Shown piece after piece: positions 36,226-44,806 of a stretch of 64,000 nt of DNA. The number at the start of each line of letters is the position of its first letter. Positions within the stretch are counted from its first letter, which is position 1. Under the pieces are notes generated by a model. It made no database searches. It saw nothing but the letters and a program-made list of their open reading frames with translations, and was not told the DNA's origin. The stretch comes from Hydrocarboniphaga sp965279055. Its GTDB lineage: Bacteria; Pseudomonadota; Gammaproteobacteria; Nevskiales; Nevskiaceae. The stretch lies in the NCBI RefSeq assembly GCF_965279055.1, contig NZ_OZ257125.1, positions 2,728,001 to 2,792,000 of the forward strand. Reading direction: 5' to 3'. Made by a program: the position numbers and the translations under genes.

Positions 36226-36656
36226 ACGACACGGTCAGAAGCCGCTGGGAATCGGTCTACCGCAAGACCGAGTACAAGGTGATGCTGGACGAAGGAACGA
36301 TCACGCTGCGCATCGGCCAGTACGATGCCGAAGCCGAGCGACAGCTGCGCGAGCACACCAACCTGAAGCGCGAGTGGTACATCATCACGCCCTGCAATCC
36401 ACGCTCGGAACAGGCGCGCGCCGAGTTGAACCTGTACTACTTCAACGAGCTGCGCTACGAAGTCGAAACCCGCTCCGGCAACTGGTTCCAGGCGCTGAAC
36501 TGCGACCCCAGCGCCGAATGGCCGGACGAGCCGGGCTTTCTGCTGGCCGACGCCGACCGCGTCTGGGTCATGGACCTGGGCGAGCGCTTCTACCAGAACG
36601 CGCTGGTCACGGCGAAGATCGGCGAGGCGCCGCGGCTGCTCTGGTTGAATAACTAG
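36222..36656 (+). CDS. DUF3293-like protein, 144 aa
   Basis: A small soluble protein starting in an ATGA overlap with the hydrolase. It has the pattern I associate with DUF3293: an early Y-x-x-T-x-Y-K, WYIITPCNPRSE, and a C-terminal part with GFLLADADRVWVMDLGERFYQNA. Function unknown. Coupling to the small hydrolase suggests a two-gene unit. Confidence 0.7.
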   Translation: MNDTVRSRWESVYRKTEYKVMLDEGTITLRIGQYDAEAERQLREHTNLKREWYIITPCNPRSEQARAELNLYYFNELRYEVETRSGNWFQALNCDPSAEWPDEPGFLLADADRVWVMDLGERFYQNALVTAKIGEAPRLLWLNN

Positions 36657-36664
36657 GCTTTGCT

Positions 36665-36691
36665 TCCTCTCTCCCGCGTGCGGGAGAGGGG
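36665..36691. repeat. Single REP half (CCTCTCTCCC family)
   Basis: CCTCTCTCCCGCGTGCGGGAGAGGGG between two convergent genes; the second half is missing. The hairpin may also serve as a terminator. Confidence 0.7.
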
Positions 36692-36700
36692 CAACACACG

Positions 36701-37156
36701 CTAGCCACCACTGACGCGATACGCCGCGACGAATTCCGGCGGCATGCGCTTGGGCTTGCCGCTGACCATATCCACGCAGACCCATTGCGTGCGGCCGCGC
36801 AGCACCGTGCGCTGGTCGCTTTCGCGGATCACCTGGTAGGCGCGCCACATCGTCAGCCGCGCGTCGGTCTCGGCGATCCAGGTCGCCAGGTGCAGCACGT
36901 CGCCTTCGAAGGTCGCGGCCAGGTAATCCAGCTCGTGGCGACGTGCGACGCAGCCGGCGCCGAGGCGCTGGTAATCGTCGAAGTCCAGACCCAGGGTCTG
37001 CGAATGGCCCCAGGCGACCTGCTCCAGCCAGGACAGGTAAATGACGTTGTTGGTGTGCTGGAACGCGTCCAGATGCTCGGGGCCGACGAGGACACGCTGC
37101 GTGAACGGCGCGGCGACGTCCCAGGGCAAGGCAGCGGCGGTGTTTTCGTCGGTCAT
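36701..37156 (-). CDS. Acyl-CoA thioesterase (4HBT hot-dog fold)
   Basis: A 151-residue hot-dog protein: RVLVGPEHLDAFQHTNNVIYLSWLEQVAW carries the 4-hydroxybenzoyl-CoA thioesterase-type Asp and the H-x-N-N-x-x-Y pattern. Members hydrolyse short or medium acyl-CoA thioesters. Length is normal. It is convergent with the DUF3293-like gene and divergent from parA. Confidence 0.82.
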   Translation of the reverse strand: MTDENTAAALPWDVAAPFTQRVLVGPEHLDAFQHTNNVIYLSWLEQVAWGHSQTLGLDFDDYQRLGAGCVARRHELDYLAATFEGDVLHLATWIAETDARLTMWRAYQVIRESDQRTVLRGRTQWVCVDMVSGKPKRMPPEFVAAYRVSGG

Positions 37157-37293
37157 GCGCGGATTATCGCCGCATCGGCAAGCTTTCTGCGTGGGCTGTC
37201 ATGCGCCTGTCTGCGCAGCCAAGGAACATCGGGCTAGCATTGGGCAAGCTGCGCGCGCCTTACCCTTAGGTTCCAGCCATCAGGACTAGCCGA

Positions 37294-38067
37294 ATGATCA
37301 AGCGGGTCGTGTTCAACCAGAAAGGCGGCGTCGGCAAGACCACGATCGTCTGCAACCTGGCGGCAATCGCCGCCTCGCGCGGCCTGCGCACGCTGGTGAT
37401 CGATCTCGACACCCAGGGCAATTCGACGCAATACCTGCTCGGCGCCGGCGCGGCCAAGCCGGATCGCACGGTGGCGGACTTCTTCGAGTCGACCCTGTCG
37501 TTCTCGCTGCAGTCTCCGCCCTTCGTCAGCTACGCGACCAATAGCCCGTATGAGAACCTCGACGTGGTCGCGGCCGATCCGCGGCTGGAGGAACTCACGG
37601 TCAAGCTCGAAGCCAAGCAGAAGATCTACAAGTTCCGCGACGCGCTGAAGAAAATCAAGGGCTACGACGCGATCTTCATCGACACGCCGCCGGCGCTGAA
37701 TTTCTACGCGCGCAGCGCGCTGATCGCCGCCGACCGCGTGCTGATCCCGTTCGACTGCGACGAGTTCTCGCGCCAGGCGCTGTACACGCTGATCGACAAC
37801 ATCGAGGAAATCCGCGGCGACCACAACGAGGACCTGGCGATCGAGGGCATCGTCGTCAACCAGTTCCAGTCACGCAGCAACCTGCCACAGCGGGTCGTGG
37901 GCGAACTCAAGGCCGAAGGCCGGCCGCTGCTGGAACAAACCATCTCCAGCTCGGTGCGAGTCAAGGAAAGCCACGAGAAGCACTGCCCGATGATCTATCT
38001 CGATGGCTCGCATCGGGTGACCAAGGAGTACCTGGCGCTGTTCGATGCGCTGAGCGGCGAGGCTTGA
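37294..38067 (+). CDS. ParA-family ATPase
   Basis: A 257-residue P-loop ATPase with the deviant Walker A KGGVGKTT (about 11-18), the Walker A' / switch DLDTQGNSTQYLL and the IDTPPAL motif. No ParB gene is next to it. It converges on the cellulose operon, which has its own ParA-like protein, BcsQ. Orphan ParA proteins position chemoreceptors, polysaccharide machines or plasmids; which of these applies is not shown. Confidence 0.82.
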   Translation: MIKRVVFNQKGGVGKTTIVCNLAAIAASRGLRTLVIDLDTQGNSTQYLLGAGAAKPDRTVADFFESTLSFSLQSPPFVSYATNSPYENLDVVAADPRLEELTVKLEAKQKIYKFRDALKKIKGYDAIFIDTPPALNFYARSALIAADRVLIPFDCDEFSRQALYTLIDNIEEIRGDHNEDLAIEGIVVNQFQSRSNLPQRVVGELKAEGRPLLEQTISSSVRVKESHEKHCPMIYLDGSHRVTKEYLALFDALSGEA

Positions 38068-38077
38068 GGCTTCAACC

Positions 38078-38143
38078 GTAGGAGCGGACCCTGTCCGCGA
38101 CTGAGGCCCAGACGGCACGGTCGCGGACAGGGTCCGCTCCTAC
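38078..38143. repeat. 24-bp perfect inverted repeat, TAGGAGCGG family
   Basis: GTAGGAGCGGACCCTGTCCGCGAC and its exact complement lie 18 bases apart between two convergent genes. It can fold into a long hairpin and may end transcription from both sides. A relative lies at 51662. Confidence 0.85.
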
Positions 38144-38172
38144 AGGGGATGAATCCGGACGACGTCCGGATG

Positions 38173-38676
38173 TCATTTCTCCGCGCTGGTCCGCGTATCC
38201 CACAGCTGCGGCGGTTCCGGCGGCAGGTTCTTGAACGTGGTACCGCTGGGCACTCCGGCCTCGCCCAGGGTGCTGCCGTCCTGCATCGCGTAGTTCTGAT
38301 TCCAGCTGCGCAGGCGCGCCAGGTTGGCGGCGACTTCGGTGTTCTGCGGTGCCAGCCGTTCGGCACGCTCCAGCAGGTCCAGCGCGGTGTGGAAGTCGCC
38401 GGCCTCGGTCTTGGCGACCGCCAGATTGTTCAGCGCGATCGGATCGAAGGGATTGGTGTCGACCGCCTGGCCGAAGCCGGCGGTGGCGCCGGCGATGTCG
38501 CCATTGGCCAGGCTGTTCTTGGCGGTGCTGTCGAAACCGCCGGCGGCATAGGCCGGGCCGGCGCTCGGCGACGGAACATAGGCACCGGACGAGGACGGCG
38601 ACACTCCACCGTCCATGCTGCAGGCGGCCAGGCTGGCCGCAGCCGACAGCAGCAGCGACATCAGGACGGGCTTCAT
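38173..38676 (-). CDS. TPR lipoprotein coupled to bcsC
   Basis: A 167-residue lipoprotein. The signal peptide ends in the lipobox L-A-A-C (Cys19). After a Ser/Pro/Gly linker, about residues 50-125 carry two TPR-like repeats (GDIAGATAGFGQAVDTNPFD and GDFHTALDLLERAERLAPQN). The ATG overlaps the bcsC stop as ATGA, so it is translated with the cellulose exporter. A TPR lipoprotein here could stabilise or guide the BcsC complex at the outer membrane. It is not a standard bcs gene. Confidence 0.75.
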   Translation of the reverse strand: MKPVLMSLLLSAAASLAACSMDGGVSPSSSGAYVPSPSAGPAYAAGGFDSTAKNSLANGDIAGATAGFGQAVDTNPFDPIALNNLAVAKTEAGDFHTALDLLERAERLAPQNTEVAANLARLRSWNQNYAMQDGSTLGEAGVPSGTTFKNLPPEPPQLWDTRTSAEK

Positions 38677-41600
38677 TGGGTCGGGTCTCCGAAATCGTAG
38701 AACGGCATCAGGGTCCCCGGCGGACTCATCACGCCGCGCTGACCGCTGAAGTTGAAGCGGATGTAGCCCAGCGCCTGCGCCTCCTCGTAGTCGCGCGCAT
38801 TGTCGACGCCGAAGCGCGCACCGGCGATCAGGTTCGGTGAAATCAGGTATTCGAAAGCGCCGCCGAAGTTGAAGCCGATGCCGGTGGAACTCTGCGACGG
38901 ATAGCCGGCGACCGCGGTGCTGTCGGGATTGTCGATCACGAACGTCTCGATCGCCGACTGCAGGTCGGAGTTGTTCGGGAACGCGGCGCTGGCGTCTTCC
39001 TTGAACGACTGGATACCGATCGCGGCGTTGAGCTTGTACGAGAAACGATCGCGGCCGCCGCTCCACTCCACCGGGATCGCCACCGAGAAATAACTCTGCG
39101 GACTGAAGTAGCCGCCCTGGCCGTAAGTGAAGCGGCGCAGGTTCTTGTCGTAGAACAAGGTGGTGACATTGACGCCGTAGGTGATGCGCATGTCGCGGCG
39201 CTCCAGCGCGCGCGCATAAAAGCCGCCGCCGATTTCGTAGACGCTGTTGCGCGCAACGTTCTGGCCGTCGAGCACGTGATAGGCGCCGTCGGCATAGACG
39301 CCGAACTGGCCCAGATCGTAGGCGACGTCGAGACGGCCGCCGGTCTTCGTCACGCCGCCGAAGATATTGCCGGTGGCCGGATCGCGCGTACCCGCATACG
39401 ACAGCAGGCTGTCGGTGACCGCGCGCCGCGACAGGTCGAGCTTGAAGCTGACCTTGTCCATGCTCGGCCGCCAGTTGATGCCGCCGACCAGGGTTTCGAC
39501 CGGGAAGCCCAGCGGCGACGAGCCGAAATCGGCCTTGAAATCGCCGACTTCGTAAGCCGCGCCGACGGCGATGCCGGACTCGCTCTGGCTGAAGCTGTAG
39601 CCGTCGTTGGGATCGACCAGGGCCATCGCGCCGAACAGCGGGATCTGCTGGCCCGAGACCGTGCCGGCGTCGAGGAACACCGGCACCGCGCGCAGCTTGA
39701 AGCGCCCGGCGCTGACACCGGCGACGCTGAATTCCACCGGCGTTTCCAGGTCGGTCAGCTTGTCCAGGCCGGACTGGCCGTCGCGGCTGCGCAGGCTCAG
39801 GCCGAAGCTCGCGTACGTCGTGCGCTTGGCATTGATGTCGGCGATTTCGCGCAGCACTTCGTTGGGCTGGTCGGATGTCGGCCGGCGACGCGACAGCACG
39901 AAGTCCGGCGTCTGCAGCGCCGGATCGGAGCGCAGCTGCATGCCGTAGTTCGGCGCGATCGGCACGCCATAGACCGGCGCGGCCTGCACCGGTGCCGGCT
40001 GGTAGCTCGGCATCGGCTGGATTTGCTGAACCTGCTGAACCTGCTGCACCGGCGGCGCCGGCAGCACGTAGGTCTGCACCTGCACCGGTGCGTTGTAAAC
40101 CGGCGCGGGCGGACCGGGCAGCACGCGCAGGCCCTGGCGCGCGTACTCCGCTTCGGTGGCGCCGACACCCGGCGGCGCCAGGGTCTGCGCCGGCGCCGAG
40201 ACGATGTACGGCTGCTGCGGCACGATCACCTGCTGCTGAACGTACTGCTGCTGCATCTGTTGCTGCGCACGCAGCGCGCCGGCCGGGTAGCCGGAAGGCT
40301 GCGCCGGCTGCTGCTGCGGCACACCCATGGTCTGCAGACGCGGTGCGCTCGACGGAGACGGCGCGATATACGGCTCGGCTGGCTGGCCGGTGATTTCGCC
40401 CATTTCGCGCTGCACTTCTTCACGCAGGGTCGAGCGCGGCTGGGGCCTGGCGCGCGGCTGCGTCAGCTGCGTGCTCGGCGCCAGCTGGCGCGGCACATAG
40501 GACGGCAACGACGTCACCGGCTGCGCGTATTGCGGCTGCACTGGCGCGGCCGAGGGCTGCACCGTCTGCACGCCGTAGCTGTAGCGATCCGGCGCGGTCT
40601 GCACCCAGCCTTGCGTGGTCGACACCGGCGCCGCCGGGATCTGCACGACGGTGCCCTCGGGATAGGTCGAAACCTTGATCAGACGGCCGCTCTTCCACCA
40701 GCGCGGCATCGTCGTCATGACGTAGTCGCCGCGCGGCGGCGGGCGATGACGTGGCGCGGCGCGGCTCGAAACCGCGACGGGTTCAGGCGCGCGTGCCGGC
40801 GCCCGCGTCAGCTGCTTTTTTTTTTCGGCCGCGGAGACCGGAACCGTGTCGAGGCGCGCCGCTTTGACCGCTTTCGCCGGCAGCGGCTTTGGCGCCGCTG
40901 CGGCCACCACGACCGGCGCCGTATCCAGCGAGCCCATGAACGGCGTCTGCGCGCGCGGCACCTGGGTCGGCGGCGTCGGGCCATAGAACGGGTTGTTGAC
41001 CGGGCTGCTGGTCGGATCGAGCAGATACAGCTGCGGCGTGTAGCGGCCGTCGCCGAATTCGCTGTCGCCGCCGTGTTCCTGATCCAGCCGCAGCGCCTGC
41101 TGGTAGAGCTGCAGGGCGCGGCCGTCTTCGCCGCGGGCACGCGCGGTGCGGGCGGCCAGTGCGTACAGGCGCGGGTTCTGCGGATCGAGCCGGATCGCGT
41201 CGTCGAGCAGCGACTGCGCCTGCTCGGGCTGGTTCATCGACAGCGCCGCGCTGACCGCGCCCTTGTAGGCGTCCAGGTTGTTCGGATCGGTCTGCAGCGC
41301 CTTCTTGTACAACTCGGCGGCGTGATCGTATTCCTTGGCGTCGCTGTACAGGCGCGCCAGCGCCATCACCAGGCGCGGATCGTTCGGGTTCACGCGCAGC
41401 AGCGGCTCGAGGTACTCGTAGGCGCGCGCCAGGTTGCCCTCCTCGCGCACCAGGTCGGCCTGACGCAGCCGATACGCGATGCGCAGGTTGGCCAGGTCCA
41501 GCGACTGCTGCTCGTCGAGGTTGCGCACCTTGATCAGCTCTTCCATGACGACTTCGAACTCGGCGTCCTGGCGCAGCTTGAACAGCAGGCCGGCGTACTG

Positions 41601-43643
41601 CATGCGCAGGCCGACATCGGGCGTGGACTGGCGCGACAGCGCCTGGCGGATGTAGTTGAGCGCGCGGCCGTCTTCGCCGACCTCGGCCAGGCCGGTGGCC
41701 AGCGCGCCGAGCATTTCCGGATTGTCCTGCGCGAACGGCTCGACCTGCTGCAGGATCGCGGCCGCTTCCTGCGGACGGCCGTACTTGGTGTAAACGCCGG
41801 CGCGCGTGGTCTGGTAACGCACCCACAGGCGACGCTGCAGATCGGCCATCGGCTGGGTGCGCTGCTCGTAGGGGATCTGCTCCATGATCTGCAGACCTTC
41901 TAGCCAGTTCTCCTGCTCGGCGACCAGCAGCGCCTTGATGTACAGGGCCTCGGGCATCGCCCTGCCGCCGGTCAGCAGGCCGTCGATCAGGGTGTTGGCT
42001 TCACGCGTGCGGTGCTGGCGCTGGTAGATGCGCGACAGGTCCAGGCGCGTCCACGGGCTTTCCGGATCTTCCAGCAAAGCCTGTTTCAGCAGGGTCTCGG
42101 CCTGGGCGTCGTCCTTGGCATCGGTGGCGAGCTTGGCCTGGTCGCGCAGGTACTGGCCTTTGAGCGTGCCGAGATTGCCGAGCTCGTCCTTCTGGTCCGG
42201 CGGCAGGCGGTCGGCCAGGTTCAGCGCTTCCGGCAGGCGGTTGCGCTTGACCAGCACCGCGATCAGGCCGCGCGTCGCGCTGATGTCGTCGGGCTTGGAG
42301 GCGAGGATTTCGCGATACAGCTTTTCGGCGCCGTCGACGTCGCCGCCTTCGCTGAGAATATCGGCGAGCGAGCCCTTGACCGAGGTCTCCTTGGCCGCCA
42401 GCGCCGGATCGGTGGCGATCGCCTGGCGCAGCATGCTCTCGGCGCCGCTCAGATCACCGGCGGTACGCGCGGCCTGCGCGGCGCGCACCTGCTCCCAGAA
42501 ACGGGCGCTGCTCAGCGCCTCTTTCCAGCGTGCGGCGCGCTTGGGCGCCATGCTCGATGCCTGCTGCAGATACTGGCGCGCTTCGCCGTAACGCTCCTGG
42601 CGCAGCCGCACGATGCCGAGGCCGCCGATCGCGTCGTCGCTGTCCGGCGAGCCGGACAGGATCTGCTCGAACATCGAGCCGGCTTCGACGAGCTCGTTGT
42701 CGTTGAGCTTTTCGTAGGCGGCCTGCACCTGCTGGCCGCGGATCTGTTCGGCGGTCAGCGCCTTGGGCGCGCTGCCCGGCCCCGGGTAGCCGGACTTGCC
42801 CGGCGCGGCGGCGGCAGCGGCCTGACCGCTGCGCAGTGTCTCGAGCTTGGCCGAAACCTGGGTGTTCTGGTGATTGGCCAGGTAGGCCTGATACAGATGC
42901 TCGTCGCCGGGCTTGGCGCCGAGCCAGATCAGGCCCTGCGCCCAGGCCTGCTCGGCCGGCGCGGCGATGCCCGGCTGGCCGGCGAGTTTCTGCAGGCTGG
43001 CGATGCCGTCGCGGCGGGTTTCCTCGCGATAGGTCAGATGCTGCGCCAGCGCCAGCTGATACAGCGGCTCGTCGGGATGCGCGGTCGCCAGCTTGCCGAT
43101 GCCGGCGCGCGCCGGCTCCCAGCCATTGGTCGCACCGGCCAGCGTCTGGTAGTACTCCAGGCCGAGGCGGCCGTCGGGAATATCGTCGTTGTAGATCTGG
43201 CGATACGAGGCCACCGCCTCGTCGTACTTGCCGTCGCGCGCCAGGGCGCGCGGCGCCTGCAACTTGTCCTGGTCGAAGCTGCCGGTGCGGATCGCGTCTT
43301 CGATGCGGCTGGTGCCGGCGTTCGGATTCGTCGCTTTCAGACGGTCCAGATAGACCTGGGCGGCAGCGCCACGGCCGCTCTTGGCCTCGGCCATCGCCAG
43401 GCCACCGAGCGCGTCGGGGTTGTCCGGCGACACGCGCAGCAGCTTGAGCCAGGATTCGCGCGCCAGATCGTAGCGGCCCTTGTCTTCCCAGTAATGCGCC
43501 TGCGTGGCGAGCTGGTCGGTGGAGGCCTGCGCCTGTGCAACAGACGGCATCAGCCACGTCGTGGCGGACAGCAGCATCACTGTCAGCACCGCGCGCTGTT
43601 TTGCAGCCGTCGATTTCACAGTCCGAACCATAGGCTCTCCCAT
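38673..43643 (-). CDS. bcsC: Cellulose synthase outer-membrane subunit BcsC with a long Pro/Gln linker
   Basis: A 1656-residue export protein. A signal peptide (about 17-40, cut near AQAQA) is followed by many TPR repeats to about residue 860. Residues 865-1250 are a Pro/Gln/Ala-rich low-complexity linker. Residues 1252-1656 match the BCSC_C outer-membrane barrel that lets the glucan out. Typical BcsC proteins are about 1150-1350 residues, so the linker accounts for the extra length. The start overlaps bcsZ by 28 bp (ATG 43631 is an alternative). TPRs should sit in the periplasm and contact peptidoglycan and BcsB. Confidence 0.92.
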   Translation of the reverse strand: MGEPMVRTVKSTAAKQRAVLTVMLLSATTWLMPSVAQAQASTDQLATQAHYWEDKGRYDLARESWLKLLRVSPDNPDALGGLAMAEAKSGRGAAAQVYLDRLKATNPNAGTSRIEDAIRTGSFDQDKLQAPRALARDGKYDEAVASYRQIYNDDIPDGRLGLEYYQTLAGATNGWEPARAGIGKLATAHPDEPLYQLALAQHLTYREETRRDGIASLQKLAGQPGIAAPAEQAWAQGLIWLGAKPGDEHLYQAYLANHQNTQVSAKLETLRSGQAAAAAAPGKSGYPGPGSAPKALTAEQIRGQQVQAAYEKLNDNELVEAGSMFEQILSGSPDSDDAIGGLGIVRLRQERYGEARQYLQQASSMAPKRAARWKEALSSARFWEQVRAAQAARTAGDLSGAESMLRQAIATDPALAAKETSVKGSLADILSEGGDVDGAEKLYREILASKPDDISATRGLIAVLVKRNRLPEALNLADRLPPDQKDELGNLGTLKGQYLRDQAKLATDAKDDAQAETLLKQALLEDPESPWTRLDLSRIYQRQHRTREANTLIDGLLTGGRAMPEALYIKALLVAEQENWLEGLQIMEQIPYEQRTQPMADLQRRLWVRYQTTRAGVYTKYGRPQEAAAILQQVEPFAQDNPEMLGALATGLAEVGEDGRALNYIRQALSRQSTPDVGLRMQYAGLLFKLRQDAEFEVVMEELIKVRNLDEQQSLDLANLRIAYRLRQADLVREEGNLARAYEYLEPLLRVNPNDPRLVMALARLYSDAKEYDHAAELYKKALQTDPNNLDAYKGAVSAALSMNQPEQAQSLLDDAIRLDPQNPRLYALAARTARARGEDGRALQLYQQALRLDQEHGGDSEFGDGRYTPQLYLLDPTSSPVNNPFYGPTPPTQVPRAQTPFMGSLDTAPVVVAAAAPKPLPAKAVKAARLDTVPVSAAEKKKQLTRAPARAPEPVAVSSRAAPRHRPPPRGDYVMTTMPRWWKSGRLIKVSTYPEGTVVQIPAAPVSTTQGWVQTAPDRYSYGVQTVQPSAAPVQPQYAQPVTSLPSYVPRQLAPSTQLTQPRARPQPRSTLREEVQREMGEITGQPAEPYIAPSPSSAPRLQTMGVPQQQPAQPSGYPAGALRAQQQMQQQYVQQQVIVPQQPYIVSAPAQTLAPPGVGATEAEYARQGLRVLPGPPAPVYNAPVQVQTYVLPAPPVQQVQQVQQIQPMPSYQPAPVQAAPVYGVPIAPNYGMQLRSDPALQTPDFVLSRRRPTSDQPNEVLREIADINAKRTTYASFGLSLRSRDGQSGLDKLTDLETPVEFSVAGVSAGRFKLRAVPVFLDAGTVSGQQIPLFGAMALVDPNDGYSFSQSESGIAVGAAYEVGDFKADFGSSPLGFPVETLVGGINWRPSMDKVSFKLDLSRRAVTDSLLSYAGTRDPATGNIFGGVTKTGGRLDVAYDLGQFGVYADGAYHVLDGQNVARNSVYEIGGGFYARALERRDMRITYGVNVTTLFYDKNLRRFTYGQGGYFSPQSYFSVAIPVEWSGGRDRFSYKLNAAIGIQSFKEDASAAFPNNSDLQSAIETFVIDNPDSTAVAGYPSQSSTGIGFNFGGAFEYLISPNLIAGARFGVDNARDYEEAQALGYIRFNFSGQRGVMSPPGTLMPFYDFGDPTQ

Positions 43644-44806
43644 CTCAGCGTTACGCGCCCGTCCGCTTCAAACCGGTAGCGCCCGGAGATCCAGCCTTCG
43701 CCGAACAACGCCAGCACCTGATCGTAGTAATGGGCTGGACGCCCCAGCAGGCCATCCGTGCGATGGCTCTGCAATTCCCGTTGTTGATTTTCTACTGCAA
43801 CATCTTCGCCCAAGGCCTTGAGCCAAGGCAATACAGCCGCGCTGAACCCGACTGGAGTGTTCGTACTAATCACGGCCGCCGAGGCGACATCGATCTTCTC
43901 CGGCGGCGTCCGGTTGGCCTTGATCGCGGCCAGGAAGCCGCCGTAGCGGCGAACCCCGTCCGGATCCATCGCCGTCGACAGCCCGGCCCACAGATAACTG
44001 CGGATGGCGTCGTAGCTGCCGAGGTTGGCGTTGCCGATGTCCGGCGACACCTGGGCTTTCTCGTCGAGCAAAAACCAGTCCGGAACCAAGCCGATCGGCG
44101 CGACCTGCGGCAGCAGGCGCTGGTAGTTCTGCCACAGCTCGTTCCACGGGCCGGACGGATCTTCGGTGGCCAGCCCGGCGAACTGGAAGCGCGGGTAGTA
44201 GCTCGGGTTGAGCTTCCAGTGCGTCGCGTCGAGCACGAAACCGTTCGGCGCCGGCAGCAGCAGCTTGCCGGCGGCGCCCATTGCCGCGATCTCGTGCTCC
44301 TTGATCTGCCACAGCAACACGCGGCCGTTCTGGCTCAGCGCCGCGTCGTTCCACAGGCGCCCGGCCTGCAGCAGCGTGTAGGCCAGCCACAGGTCGGCAT
44401 CCGCCGCCGGGTTCGGATCGAGCACGCCCCAGCTGCCGTCCGGCTTCTGCCCCCACAGCCACGACGGCAGCTGCGCGGCGAAGTCACCTCCGCAGAGGTT
44501 GTCGCGAGTCCATTTCAGGATCGCGTCGAAACGCGGCCGATCGTTGGCGACCAGCGCGAAGAACAGCGAGTAGACCTGCCCTTCCGACGTGGTGCGCGCG
44601 CCGGCGGTGATATCGACGACCCGGCCGTCGGGCTGGACGAAGTGCTCGGCGTACGCCTGCCACTGCGGCCAGGGGCCGTAGGCGCGGTTCCACAACCAGC
44701 CGAAGCCAGCGGCGGCTGCGAGCACCACCACCGTCAGCGTCACCAAGGCCGCTCTCACGCCAGCCGTTCCCGGTCGCCTGCTGTTCGCTATCGGATCAGT
44801 GACCAC
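43616..44806 (-). CDS. bcsZ: Cellulase BcsZ (GH8)
   Basis: A 396-residue endo-1,4-beta-glucanase of family GH8 needed for normal cellulose export. The general acid is Glu75 in TTSEGQVYS and the conserved Asp pair is in PAADADLWLAYTLL (about 136-138). Residues 17-40 form a membrane anchor or uncleaved signal. It overlaps bcsAB by 11 bp and bcsC by 28 bp, so all three are translated together. Confidence 0.93.
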   Translation of the reverse strand: MVTDPIANSRRPGTAGVRAALVTLTVVVLAAAAGFGWLWNRAYGPWPQWQAYAEHFVQPDGRVVDITAGARTTSEGQVYSLFFALVANDRPRFDAILKWTRDNLCGGDFAAQLPSWLWGQKPDGSWGVLDPNPAADADLWLAYTLLQAGRLWNDAALSQNGRVLLWQIKEHEIAAMGAAGKLLLPAPNGFVLDATHWKLNPSYYPRFQFAGLATEDPSGPWNELWQNYQRLLPQVAPIGLVPDWFLLDEKAQVSPDIGNANLGSYDAIRSYLWAGLSTAMDPDGVRRYGGFLAAIKANRTPPEKIDVASAAVISTNTPVGFSAAVLPWLKALGEDVAVENQQRELQSHRTDGLLGRPAHYYDQVLALFGEGWISGRYRFEADGRVTLRWESLWFGL

